The position numbers and the translations under genes are program-made. A stretch of 64,000 nucleotides of DNA from NCBI GenBank assembly GCA_017163975.1, contig JAFFSR010000353.1:1270001-1334000 (forward strand), given 5' to 3'. This DNA comes from Anastatus disparis (taxonomy: Eukaryota; Arthropoda; Insecta; Hymenoptera; Eupelmidae). Every line of letters begins with the position of its first letter. The first letter of the stretch is position 1. Below are positions 23,078 to 35,299 of this stretch, in pieces. Below the pieces are notes generated by a model, which searched no databases, was not told where the DNA came from, and worked only from the letters and a program-made list of their open reading frames with translations.

Positions 23078-24429
23078 CTACATTCCAGTCCTTGAAATGA
23101 TTGGATATTCAAAGTAAGCAGAAGAATAAATCCTATATACATTTTCAAGTATTTTCTATGTCCGGAACCTTTTCAAAATGACGGCTGAACATATGAAAAA
23201 TTCAATGAATATAGGGAAAATACTCCTTTCTACATTCTAGTCTCGGAGATAATTGAATATTAAAATTAAGCATAAAACTAAGCCCTATATGAATTTTCAG
23301 CTAGTTTCTATGTCCAGAACATTTTCAAAATGGCGGCTAAACATATGAAAATTTCAAATAATAGAGAAATAAATACTGATTTGTACATTTCAGTCTTGGA
23401 GATGATTGTATATTGAAATAAGGCAGAAAAATAAATCCTATGTATATTTTCAAGAATTTTCAATTTCCGGAACATTTTCAAAATGGCGGCCAAACATAGA
23501 AAAATTTCAATTAATAGAGAAGAAAATTCTGCTTTTTACATTCCAGTCTCGAAAATGATTGAATATTAAAATTAAGCATAAAACTAAGCCGTATATAAAT
23601 TTTAAGCTAGTTTCTATTTCCGGAACATTTTTAAAATGGCGGCCAAACATAGGAAAATTTCAATTTATAGAGAAATAAAAATTGCTTTCTACATTCCAGT
23701 CCCGGTAATGATTGTATATTAAAAATAAGCAGAAAATTAAATTCTATATACATTTTCAAGTATTTTCTATTTCCGGAACATTTTCAAAATGGCGGTTGAA
23801 AATATAATAAATTGAGTAACAGAGGAAAAAATTATGCCTTATTACATTCCAGCCTCGGAGATGATTGAATATCAAAATTAGCTTTTAAACTAAGCCGTAT
23901 ATGAATTTCCAGCAACTTTCAATTTCCGGAGCATTCTCAAAATGGCGGCCGAACATAGAAAAATTTTTGATAATAGAGAAATAAATACTGATTTCTACAT
24001 TCTAGTCCCGGAAATGATTGGATATTCAAATCAAGCAGAAGAATTAACCCTATATACATTTTCAAGTATTTTATATTTTTGGAACATTTTCAAAATAGCG
24101 GTAGAAAATATAATAAATTCAATGAATAGAGGAAAACATTCTGCCTTTTCACATTCCAGTCTCGGAGATGATTAAATATCAAAATTAAGCATTAAACTAA
24201 GCCGTATATGAATTTCCAGCAACTTTCAATTTCCGGAACATTTTCAAAATGTTTGACGAACATCGAAAAATTTTTAATAATAGAGAAATAAATACTGATT
24301 CCTACATTCGAGTCCTGGAAATGATTGGATATTCAAATTAAGCAGAAGAATAAATCCTATATACATTTTCAAGTATTTTCTATTTCCGGAACATTTTCAA
24401 AATGGCGGGTGAAAATATAATGAAATCAA

Positions 24430-24869
24430 TAAAGCGGCGGTATGATCCAAATCGGTGAATTAGTTCCGTGCTTGTAACAAATGCTTATAATAATTTATTT
24501 ATTCATTAATATGGTAAAAATATAGTCATTCCCTCTAGTCATGTATATAAAGAATAATTTAAAATAGTGAAAGCCACAAAAATATACAAAATATTGTTAT
24601 TAAGCGAAAAATCCCACCTAACAATCGACACGACAGTTTTTTGAATGCGGTATATATATGTCAAGTCAGTTTGATATTTGTAATAAATGCTTATAATAAT
24701 TTATTTACTTATTTATATAGTAAAAATATAGTCATTTCCTCTAGTCATTAATATAAAGAATAATTTAAAATAGCTGAAGCCATAAAAATATACAAAATAC
24801 TATCGTAAAGCGAAAAATGCTGACTTGACAAATACCGCAAGTCACCGAATGGTTCAGACCGCCTCTTAA
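24430..24869. mobile_element. TTAA MITE, GCGGCGGTC type
   Basis: Close relative of 17682-18121. The left target now reads ATAA, the right TTAA (CAGACCGCCTCTTAA). Confidence 0.82.
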
Positions 24870-25796
24870 CAGAGAAAAAAATTCTGCCTTCTTACATTCC
24901 AGTCTCGGAGATGATTGAGTATCAAAATTAAGCATAAAACTAAGCTGTATATGAATTTTCAGCGACTTTCTATTTCCGAAACATTTTTAAAATGGCGGCC
25001 GGACATAGAAAAATTCATAATAATAGAGAAATAAATTCTGATTTCTACATTCCAGTCCCAAAATGATTGGATATTCAAATTAAGCATAAAAACAAGCCGT
25101 ATATGAATTTTCAGCGACTTCCTACTTCCGAAATATTTTTAAAATGGCGGCCGGACATAGAAAAATTCATAATAATAGAGAAATAAATTCTGATTTCTAC
25201 ATTCCAGTCCCAAAATGATTGGATATTCAAATTAAGCATAAAAACAAGCCGTATATGAATTTTCAGCGACTTCCTACTTCCGGAACATTTTCAAAATGGC
25301 GACCACACATAGAAAAATTTTTGATAATAGAGAAATAAATACTGATTTTTTTATTCCAGTCCTGGAAATGATTAGATAATTAAATTAAGCAGAAGAATGA
25401 ATCCTATATACATTTTCAAGTATTTTCTATTTCCGAAACATTTTCAAAATGGCGGTTGAAAATATAATAAATCAATCGACAGAGGAAAAGATTCTGCTTT
25501 TTTACATCCCAGTCTCGGAGATGATTAAATATCAAAATTAAGCATAAAACTAATCCGTATATAAATTTTCAGCTACTTTCTACTTCCGGAACATTTTCAA
25601 AATGGCGGCCACACATCTAAAAATTTCAAATAATGGAGAAATAAATACTGGTTTCTACATTCCAGTCCTGGAAATGATTGGATATTGAAATTAAGCGGTA
25701 GAATATATCCTATATACATTTTGAAGTGTAATGTAATAATTAGTTAATATTTTTAATTTTTTTTTTTATATTAATAATAATAATTATTACAGAAAT

Positions 25797-26330
25797 AAGT
25801 CACCGCTGTGACTTCTTCTTTTCCGAGCCAAAGCGTAGCTTAAGGACTCACATTAGTTGCAAAAAATACTAATGAAAATTGCAGAAATTTGTAAATAAAT
25901 AACCCAAGGGGTTATTGTGATCTTCACTTGATCAACATATACCCCCGAGAGTTAGGAGCTAAAGGGTTATAGCACAAGGCTAATGATACCCTTTTAACTC
26001 TTACCTTTAAGGAATATTACTATTCCAGAAAAGGTATACTGAAGGGTTAGATACTTGCAAGCAAGTAACTGGTTACCCTTTCAGTGGCGTTCGATTCAAA
26101 GGGGAACTTGTTCTATAAAAATAGAAACATTGACTGGTTGGTTACACCTGTCAATTAACTTTCGAATGTTCCCTTTGAGAAAAAAAAGGCAAGAGCAAAT
26201 AATGTTCTTGACTTGCGTTCGAAAAATTTGTTTTAGTTGAAGGGTTAGTTATATCCTTCAACTTGCGTTCGAAATAGTTTTTGTTGACTTGGGGATTGGT
26301 TACACCCACCAAATCATGCGTTCGATTGAG
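25797..26330. other. series of about ten hairpins
   Basis: Successive perfect or near-perfect stems. AAGTCAC/GTGACTT (25797), AATAACCC/GGGTTATT (25898), TACCTTT/AAAGGTA stacked on GGAATA/TATTCC (26002-26036), CAAAGGGGAAC with GTTCCCTTTG enclosing two smaller stems (26095-26177), GTTGAAGG/CCTTCAAC (26236-26262). Several are followed by TTGCGTTCGA, and the loops share GGTTAGTTATA or TTGGTTACACC. It could be a structured RNA or a fold-prone recombination site; no known RNA family is recognised. Confidence 0.6.
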
Positions 26331-27714
26331 GTAGAAAAAAAAGAAAAAAAGAAATAATATTGAAATCCTTTTTAGACTTACTTTTTCTTTTATTTTTCTT
26401 TTTTGAAGTTATACAAAAGATTTTAAACTGGGAAGCGAAATTGAAAAAAAAAAGTAGAATTTGAAAAAAATAAAATAAAATTTACTGAGACCAAAAGGTC
26501 AGAAAAATTTAGAAAATATTTAGAGGAGACTCAAAGGTCTGCAGAAAAAAACCTGGAGGTCCGTAACCTTGTTTGCACAAAGTCGTGGTACGAATGACGA
26601 TTATGCAACTCGTCACTGGTCCTTATATACTCCTGCCGCACATTTCACGCATAGGAAAATGCGCTAGTGTTAGAGGAAAAACAATAGTTTCACTCAGTTT
26701 TCTCCAATTTTACTTCCCTTAAGGTACAAGAGAGAGAGAGAAAGGAGATCAGACTAAAGAAAAGAAAAACCGTGGGAGGAGCTTACCCTCAACTTTCCTG
26801 TCCTTTCTTCTTTCTTTATCTCTTTACAAAAATTCTTATTTAGCTAAGTAAATTATTAAGAACAAAGTTAAAATTAAAATTAACAATTAATATCATCGAA
26901 TAAAAATAAAATACAAAATCTGATTACATTTTCGTTTAATTTTCCTTTTGGAAATTATCGATTGATATTAAATTGCTAATACGAATTGCCCGCACTTATT
27001 TCTAGACAATACATCTTAAAATTAAAATATATGAAATTATTGTTAACTTAAAAACTAATACAAAAATCATTATTAAAACAAACAATTAACAATCTAAATT
27101 CTTTAACTTATGATAACTAATTTCTAATGACAGACAAAATTGAACTATAAGTACTTATGAAAATAGTTTTAAGGATATTTAATTAGAAATTTTAAAAAAT
27201 GATAATAAAAATAAAAATTTTATATGTCTATAATTAAGAAAAAATTTACGTAATATAATTTTATATAACAGTAGTGTATGCACATTTTTTTACCTAAAAA
27301 GTTCCTGTATTTTGTCATAAAGAAAAATATATGGCTTTTAATAAAAGAGAAAAAATATTTGTTGTATCAACGCTTAGAATTACATCGATAAGATTAAAGA
27401 TTAATATGTATATAACTAGTCTTATGGAAAACAATTAAATTTAAACTAATCTTAAGTATGCTTTCGCCAAATAAGTATAACTAATTAGTTGTTAAAGGTA
27501 AATTACTACTATGCTATGTGTTAATAAAGTGTACGCAATTACACTGTATACATTAATAATTAACTTAATTTTTACGTACTACCTAATGTTAATGATTTTA
27601 TGTATTATATATTATAAGCGAGTTTTGAATTTATTTTAATTTTAGAAGAAAAATAAGGAAGCTGAATTTTTACAAAAAAATATTCATTTCTATTCTAATA
27701 AATAATTGTTACTT

Positions 27715-27715
<1 letters not shown>

Positions 27716-27764
<49 letters not shown>
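27716..27764. repeat. (TA)n microsatellite
   Basis: A pure TA run of about 24 units in AT-rich sequence. Confidence 0.95.
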
Positions 27765-27765
<1 letters not shown>

Positions 27766-28576
27766 TATATATAAGGATGGAATATTTTCAAGTATCTCTT
27801 ACAATATAGCTTAGGTGGTCTTAAAAATAAACTCTTAAGGACAGTTGTTCATATATAAAAAAAAAGGTGTTCATTCTTTTCGTTTGCTATGTCTTTGAGA
27901 TAGACATCTGCCATAATTTATATTTTTTTCGTATTACTTATAATACCTTTGGTAACAAACTTTCTTGAAAGTATTTCTCCAAAACAAAAGGAAAATACAA
28001 GAAGAAAGTATGTTAGAAACATAAAATTGCAATTTATGTGACGTTTAGCTGTTAGAGTTTGGGAAAGATGAGAAAGAGAAAAGGAAAACAATTTTTTCTA
28101 TATAGTTTGGGCTTACTCTTGGATTTCTAAGTTTGTGCAAACCGTTTTTTTTATATACGCACTTATACGTGTCGTTTTGTCGCGCCAATAGAGAGACTTA
28201 AGATTTCACCAGCGATGTACACCTGTGTATAAGCAGTGTGGTCTCACAAGAGGTATGATTTTTTTTATACATAGTTTACGCGGTAACATTTTGCTGCCTA
28301 AACAAAGTTACAATCTAACATTTTTAACACTAAATTTTTCTATTTGCGGCTGCCGTTTTAAACAGTTCCGGAAATAGAACTAGTTGAAAATTGATATAAG
28401 GCTTAATTTCATGCCTAATGTTAATATCCAATTATCTCCGAGACTGGAATGTGAAAAGCAGAATTTTTTTTTCTATTTATTGAAATTTTTCTATGTTTGG
28501 CAGCCATTTCGAAAATGTTCCGAAAATTGAAAATTCTTTAAAATTTATACAGGATTTATTTTTCTGCCTTATTTTA

Positions 28577-30605
28577 GGCTGATTCCATTTCAAATCGAAC
28601 AGTCAGTATACACTCAAGTCACTAATTACTGCGCTAATGGAGTATGTTATTCTACCCTAAAAATAAGGGTATACGTATTTTTTTATTTTGCTGAAATATC
28701 AAAATTGCATCAGATATGCACTTTTGAAAATTGCATACAAAAACTAAATGTTAAAACTGAAAATGTTGAGAATAACTTTAGAGAGCTATCGTTTTACCAA
28801 TTTCCAATGAATTTTGATAAACCTTTTTTTATTTTATTTCGTTTTGAGCCCTCTTCAACTCCGTGCAAGAAATTTAAAAAAAAACTAAAAAATGACTGAG
28901 ATATATGCATTTAACCAAAAAATGCACTTTTTATGCACATGCATTTTTCTCGAAAAGGCCATTTTTTTTTTTGCTGAAATTTTTTTTGCTGATAGAGGAC
29001 CAAAATACCTATCTAATAGTACTTGTTTGATCCCGGCTTTTTTGGTTTGGAGCGAGAAAAAAATTCACAAATTTTGTTGGTGAAAAATGCTTGTATATAC
29101 GTTCGGAAGTCTTAAGCAGTCGACATTTAAATATTATCCTTCGTTTAGCATTATCCAGGAACAACGACGTGGACGTAGAAGGATTCTGTTCCCTTCGGGG
29201 TGCTTTTTTCGAGTGAGTTCCCCTTGCCTCTCACTGTTGGGATGCGTCAAAAAAATAATTATAGATAATTATTTTTTTTTATTTTTGCGCTTATTATTTT
29301 TAGTTTTAAATGTAGTCTCACGACGCTTGGCTTTTTTTTTCTTGTTTTTCATTTCATTTAGTGCATGTATAGCTGTCCTGCCAATAAATATATGTGATTT
29401 TAATTCCCCAAGTTTTTTTAACCACATATGACTTTTTTGAATTCCATTATATTTAGAAACCCCACTCCATTCAATATTTTTCTTTTTTCTAAATCTTTCA
29501 ATCTCATTTATTGGTAGTAAAATGATTTTTATTGCATTGGTGTAACTTTGAACCCAATTTATAAAATCGTCAGCATTTTGTATCGATTCTTCATGAAAAT
29601 ATTCCATAACGATATTTTTTGTGCTTTCATTAATAGGATGACCAGTATATAAATCTGGCTCCGATAATAAACTCCTTTATTTTTCACGAGATTTCTTGAT
29701 TTATTTATCATATACTCGCTTATATTCGGGAATAGTGAGCAAACTTTTATTTTGCTTAATTTTGAAGGTAGTAGAGTTAGAAGTTTTATTTTCTCTGAAA
29801 TAGAAGAGCATTTTTCTAAAGCCAATTTAAAATTTTCTAAAAATTCATTCCAATAGTTTTCAGTGGAATTTTCGTCCGATTCTATTGATTCAACTGAAAT
29901 GCCATACGCATCTTCTAATTTACTTCCAACAGTAGCAGAAAAAGCTGAAATTAAGGATTTTTTCTTTTTAGATACGTAATTTCCTCTAAAATTTTCAGGT
30001 ATTGCAGTTTTTCTTTTTAGGGGTGAGATGCATTCAGGTAAAACTGAATTAATACTCTCGTTTAATTCCTCTATTCGTTCGGGTGTCTTCGGAATAAAAT
30101 CATCATCTCTTCCGCTAAAAAGTTCAGTGATTTCATTTTCAGATATAGACTCAAGATCACTTAAAATCATTTTTGATATGCGTTTATGGCAATTTTTACA
30201 TACATTAGTAGATGGCAATATATTTAAATCTGGATGAAGCTGTGCCAAATTAATGGCTAAATCTTCCAACGGTCTAAAACGTGAGTTACTGCTCATATAA
30301 ACTACCTTTTTATGCATTTGAAAAAAATCGGGACATGAAATTCTTTTAGAAGAGTAAATTTCGGACATTGTTATTTCACAATTTTGTTGAATTTTTCACA
30401 AGCCCGAGAAGCACCTTTCAAAGCAGCCGTAAAAATAACTAGCTTCTATATAACAGTTCTAATATGCTGTTTTGGTTACGCGATGTATTTGTCCGTGAGT
30501 TAGCCTCCTATTGTTTGTACATCGAAACATACATAATATAGATATACACGAATAGAATTCTTTTTTTTCATGTTTAAATATTTATTTTTATATTACGAAT
30601 TTACA

Positions 30606-30650
<45 letters not shown>

Positions 30651-31265
30651 TATTGATGCTATATACATGCATACAAATGTAAACAAATGATGAGCCAAGC
30701 ATACGACAGTGTTTGAATGCAGACTGCTTAAGACTTCCGAACGTATATACAAGCATTTTTCACCAACAAAATTTGTGAATTTTTTTCTCGCTCCAAACCA
30801 AAAAAGCCGGGATCAAACAAGTACTATTAGATAGGTATTTTGGTCCTCTATCAGCAAAAAAAATTTCAGCAAAAAAAAAATGGCCTTTTCGAGAAAAATG
30901 CATGTGCATAAAAAGTGCATTTTTTGGTTAAATGCATATATCTCAGTCATTTTTTAGTTTTTTTTTAAATTTCTTGCACGGAGTTGAAGAGGGCTCAAAA
31001 CGAAATAAAATAAAAAAAGGTTTATCAAAATTCATTGGAAATTGGTAAAACGATAGCTCTCTAAAGTTATTCTCAACATTTTCAGTTTTAACATTTAGTT
31101 TTTGTATGCAATTTTCAAAAGTGCATATCTGATGCAATTTTGATATTTCAGCAAAATAAAAAAATACGTATACCCTTATTTTTAGGGTAGAATAACATAC
31201 TCCATTAGCGCAGTAATTAGTGACTTGAGTGTATACTGACTGTTCGATTTGAAATGGAATCAGCC
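28577..31265. mobile_element. 2.7-kb TIR element with a coding centre
   Basis: TIRs of about 545 bp (28577-29121 and 30722-31265) start GGCTGATTCCATTTCAAATC and appear identical by eye, implying recent movement. The flanks share TTTA (28573-28576, 31266-31269), and removing one copy restores the array sequence. The centre has a minus-strand broken ORF (29269-30368) and a TA run at 30610-30647. The superfamily is not assigned. Confidence 0.85.
29269..30368 (-). pseudogene. transposon-encoded protein, frameshifted
   Basis: One frame opens at 30368 and is continued, after a single frameshift near 29680, by a second that ends at 29269. The first part has a Cys/His cluster (CPDFFQMHKK, VCKNCHKRIS), an acidic middle, then EKIKLLTLLPSKLSKIK and SRNLVKNKGVY. 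In frame 2 the sequence continues YTGHPINESTKNIVMEYFHE. This order (leucine-rich LTLLP segment, lysine-rich LVK..KG, then a short N-terminal part of a larger domain) resembles N-terminal regions of uncharacterised transposon proteins common in arthropod and cnidarian genomes. The catalytic part expected downstream is missing, and the lysine-rich tail (RRETTFKTKNNKRKNKKK) may be read-through. The family is recognised from memory only. Confidence 0.5.
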
Positions 31266-32089
31266 TTTAATATACAATCATCTCCGAGACTGGAATGTAA
31301 AAACCATAATTTTTTTCCTAATTAATTAAAATTTTTTTATAATCAGCCGCCATTTGGAAAATGTTCCGGGAATAGAACATGCTTGAAAATATATATAGAA
31401 CTTGTTCTCAGGCTTACTTTTAATATCCAATCATTTCCGGGACTGGAGTGTAGGAATCAGTATTTATTTCTCTATTATTTGAACATTTTTTTATGTTCGG
31501 CCGCCATTTTGAAAATGTTCCGGAAATAGAAAGTAGCTGAAAATTCATATACGGCTTAGTTTTATGCTTAATTTTGATATTTAATAATCTCCGAGACTGG
31601 GATGTAAAAAGGCAGAATCTTTTCCTCTGTTAATTGATTTTATTATATTTTCAACCGCCATTTTGAAAATGATTCGGAAAGAGAAAATACTTGAAAATGT
31701 ATATAGGATTCATTCTCCTGCTTAATTTGATTATCCAATCATTCCCAGGACTGGAATATAGAAACCAGTATTTATTTCTCTATTATTTGAAATTTTTCTA
31801 TGTGTGGCCGCCATTTTGAAAATGTTCCGGAAGTAGGAAGTCGCTGAAAATTTAAATACGGCTTGGTTTTATGCTTAATTTGAATATTCAATCATTTCCG
31901 GGACTGGAATGCAGAAATAAGTATTTATTTCTCTATTATTAAAAATTTTTCTATGTCCGGCCGCCATTTTAAAAATGTTCCGGAAATAGAAAGTCGCTGA
32001 AAATTCATATACGGCTTAGTTTTATGCTTTATTTTGATATTCAATCATCTCCGAGACTGGAATGTAAAAAAGCAGAATTTTTTCCTCTG

Positions 32090-32524
32090 TTAATAGGCGG
32101 TCTGAACCATTTGGTGACTTGCGGTATATGTCAAATCAGCATTTTTTGCTTTACGATAGTATTTTGTATATTTTTATGGCTTCAACTATTTCAAATTATT
32201 CTTTATATATATGACTAGAGGAAATGACTATATTTTTACTATATGAATGAGTAAATAAATTATTATAAGCATTTATTAAAAATATCAAACTGACTTGACA
32301 TATACCGCATGCAAAAAGTGTCGTGTCGATTGTTAGGTGGGATTTTTCGCTTAATAACAATATTTTGTATATTTTTGTAGCTTTTACTATTTTAAATTAT
32401 TCTTTATATACATAACTAGAGGAAATGACTATATTCTTACCATATTAATAAATGAATGAATTATTATAAGCATTTATTACAAGCACGGAACTAAGTCACC
32501 GATTTGGTTCCGACCGCCTCTTAA
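32090..32524. mobile_element. TTAA MITE, GCGGCGGTC type, inverted
   Basis: The same family as 17682 and 24430, in the opposite orientation in the right arm. TTAA at each end (TTAATAGGCGGTCTGAACC and GGTTCCGACCGCCTCTTAA). It may have been inherited with the inverted arm or be an independent insertion. Confidence 0.85.
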
Positions 32525-32756
32525 TTGAATTCATTATATTTTTAACTGCCATTTTGAAAATGTGCCGGAAATAGAAAATACTTGAAAATGTATATAGGAT
32601 TTATTCTTCTGCTTAATTTGAATATCCAATCATTTCCGGAACTGGAATGTAGAAATCAGTATTTATTTCTCTATTATCAAAAATTTTTCGATGTTCGGCC
32701 GCCATTTTGAAAATGTTCCGGAAATTGAAAGTTGCTGGAAATTCATATACGGCTTA

Positions 32757-33722
32757 CTAGGAGAGGCCCAGGCCTCCGGGTCACGGATTTTGCTCAAACT
32801 TTGGGATAAGTTTCTCGATGTCAAAATATGGAGAAAACCAGAATTTTAGACCCTAACGCTCAAAATTTCTCTAGTTATAAGCAATTAGAGAAAATCACTA
32901 AAAAAGTTACTAGATTTTCAAACGCTTCTAGTTTTTCAGCATCAAGAGGAGGTCACTTATCTCTGTCCTTTTCTAATCAAAGAATTAAGTTTCTTACAGA
33001 AACTAATAACTTTAGCAAAAAATGAAGAGAGAGCCGCATCTTGTATCAAAAAAAGGAATATTTTCTTTAATAAGAAAGAATTAATTTTATTGCTTCGTTT
33101 TCAAGAAAACCTTGAAAAACTTGAAACATAGAGTTTATGGTAAACAATTTGGTTTTTCAAGGTTTTCTTGAGAACGAAGCAATAAAATGAATTCTTTCTT
33201 ATTAAAGAAAATATTGCTTTTTTTTATACAAGATGCGGCTTTCTCTTCATTTTTTACACTCGTAATTGTTTTTAAATGAAAGCTGAGCTCAAATCCTTTC
33301 GAAATAGCACGTACAGCATATCAAAATATTATTTTTTCCTGTAGCTACAGTGTTCTAAAAATTGTACTACATTTTAGCATTTATTATTAATGTATGTTAT
33401 TAAAAGAAAATTCACGTTAAAATCTTATAACGCTGTAACGTTGGGAAAAAATAATATTTTGATGTGCTACAAGCACTATTTTGGAAGGATTTAAGGTCAG
33501 CTTTCATTCAAAAATGGTTTTAAGCTTCTAACTGTTAGTGCTAAAGAGCTATAAGTGTTTGGAAATCTAGTAACTTTTTCAGTGATTTTCTTTCATTAGC
33601 TATAACTAGGGAAATTTTAAGCGTTAGGGTCCAAAATTCTGGTTTTCTACATATTTTGACACCTAGAAACTTATCCCAAAGTTTGAGCAAAATCCGTGAT
33701 CTGGAGGCCTGGGCCTCTCCTA
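32757..33722. mobile_element. CTAGGAGAGG foldback element with TTA target
   Basis: Termini CTAGGAGAGGCCCAGGCCTC and the inverse, flanked by TTA on both sides. The host array reads CGGCTTAGTTT when closed. A 3-bp TWA target is typical of PIF/Harbinger derivatives, an inference. A TTAAGAGGAGGTC-type foldback (from 32943, changed to TCAAGAGG) lies inside. Confidence 0.8.
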
Positions 33723-34613
33723 GTTAGTTTAATGCTTAATTTTGATATTTAATCATCTCCGAGACTGGAATGTAATAAGGCATAATTTTTTCCTCTGTTA
33801 ATTGAATTCATTATATTTTCAACCGCTATTTTGAAAATTTTCCGGAAATAGAAAATACTTGAAAATGTATATAGAATTTATTCTTCTGCTTAATTTTAAT
33901 ATACAATCATAACCGGGGCTGGAATGTAGAAAGCAGTTTTTATTTCTCTATTAATTGAAATTTTCCTATGTTTGGCCGCCATTTGGAAAATGTTTCGGAA
34001 ATAGAAACTAGCTGAAAATTTATATACGGCTTAGTTTTATGCTTAATTTTAATATTTAATCATTCTCGAGGCTGGAATGTAAAAAGCAAAATTTTTTTCT
34101 CTATTAATTGAATTTTTTCTATGTTTGGCCGCCATTTGAAAATGTTCCGGAAATAGAAACTAGCCGAAAATTTATATAGGGCTTAGTTTTATGCTTAATT
34201 TTAATATCCAATCATCTCCGAGACTGGAATGTAGAAAGGAGTATTTTTTCTCCATTCATTGAATTTTTCATATGTTTAGCCGCCATTTTGAAAAGGTTCC
34301 GGACATAAAAACTTGCTGAAAATTTATACGGCATCATTTTAGGTCCTTATAATCTAATTCCAGTCATTTCTTGGACTGGAAAAGAAAAAAATTTTTTCGT
34401 TGATACGAACGTTTAAAACTTCAGACTCATATATTTTTAGTTTTGTAATCTGTACAAACTTTTTCTTACATTTGATTGTGAGATTATATGTTTTCACTGG
34501 AGCTCTTGACATACCAGTATCTGCAGTGAATTTTGTGGAAGAATTATCTTATGAAATTTAATAGTATCAAATGTTAACAAAAAAACGGGCTAAGCAATGC
34601 AAGCTAATGGAAG

Positions 34614-35274
34614 TGTAGGAGAGACGGATGAGTCAATAAAACATAACCACGCTATTACAGTCTATGCTTTTATTTTCAGTTCAAAATAGTTAACAATTAC
34701 ACAAGGAAATTACAAATTATATAAAAGAAACAAAATAATAAAATTATACAGTATAAATAAACGGTAAATGCGCAATAGAGACAAACAACGAATTATACAA
34801 TAGAAAAAGAAACCAGCGCATCATACAAAACAGCGAATTATATAATAGAAAAAAAAGAGCAAGTAAAGTATGCAGCAAGGCCTTGCAATCTAACGGTTAT
34901 AGGAAAGTTCAGCTTACCTAGATCGTTCCTTCAAAAGCGGGAGCTTCACAATGGGGTGATCGCACGCACGCCTCCAAGGATCCTGAATGAGCTCCGCGAC
35001 ACGGTGATTCGAAAATGGCGGGAACCGAACAACCGCAAGCTCCGCGACTTGGCGGTCACTTACCGTAGAATTTGAATTTCGACCAACAATTAAAGAACTA
35101 CCCAACCTCACTCACGACACCAGACACTTGCACTCACTAATTCTCACTTCCAACCCGCGCCACGCACACTAAACGACATTCAGAGTAGATTCGAACATGG
35201 CACAGGGCGAACAAAGACTGACTTATCGCACACTGGATGAGCACAGTACCACCCCGGCAATATATCCCCCCCAC
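34614..35274 (-). mobile_element. probable solo or 3' LTR with polypurine tract
   Basis: On the minus strand a purine tract (AGTGGGGGGGATATAT, 35260-35274) precedes a 646-bp unit starting TGCCGGGGTGG and ending CTCCTACA at 34614, with AATAAAAGC near the end as a poly(A) signal. This is the layout of an LTR, but no partner LTR or target duplication is seen and the internal region is absent. It directly abuts the ACF1-like exon at about 35300. Confidence 0.4.
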
Positions 35275-35299
35275 TTCACGACCCCGAAAAAGGAGCCTA

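Larger units (their letters stand above)
25731..28325. other. core of the giant foldback element
   Basis: The only long stretch of the element that is not part of the 154-bp array or an evident insertion. The first 600 bp are a hairpin series. A moderately GC-rich piece follows (26560-26820; CCTTATATACTCCTGCCGC could be a TATA-type promoter), then about 1.5 kb of AT-rich DNA with a TA run. No protein frame recognised on either strand. Confidence 0.55.
13803..34430. mobile_element. giant inverted-repeat (foldback) element with 8-bp TSD
   Basis: Both ends carry the same ~150-bp inverted sequence, starting ATGAGTCTGAAGTTTTAAAC. Both are flanked by the direct repeat ATATTTTT (13795-13802 and 34431-34438). 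The left arm (13803-25730) and inverted right arm (28326-34430) are arrays of a ~154-bp unit containing TTTCCGGAACATTTTCAAAA, ATGGCGGCC, AATAGAGAAATAAATACTG and CATTCCAGTCCCGGAAATGA. The arms are broken by at least ten younger insertions and flank a 2.6-kb core. No transposase of its own is visible. The shape recalls Drosophila FB elements, while an 8-bp TSD is typical of hAT elements; neither link is proven. Two complete ends with a matching TSD argue for a single mobile unit and against a chance pair of arrays. Confidence 0.75.

Noticed and set aside
21882..23493. Repeated small minus-strand ORFs with near-identical peptides
   Set aside because: They lie in the ~154-bp array and repeat only because the DNA repeats. 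Their sequences are low-complexity and the frames break in neighbouring units.
13803..25730. CRISPR-like array
   Set aside because: The units are contiguous ~154-bp repeats with gradual divergence and no unique spacers, in a eukaryotic genome.
28705..31137. Two identical 64-codon frames at 28705-28899 (plus) and 30943-31137 (minus)
   Set aside because: Both are readings of the same TIR sequence. The identity shows TIR similarity, not a gene.
13803..34430. Centromeric satellite
   Set aside because: Unit size would fit, but there are defined ends, a matching 8-bp flank, an inverted second arm and a unique core. That points to a bounded element.
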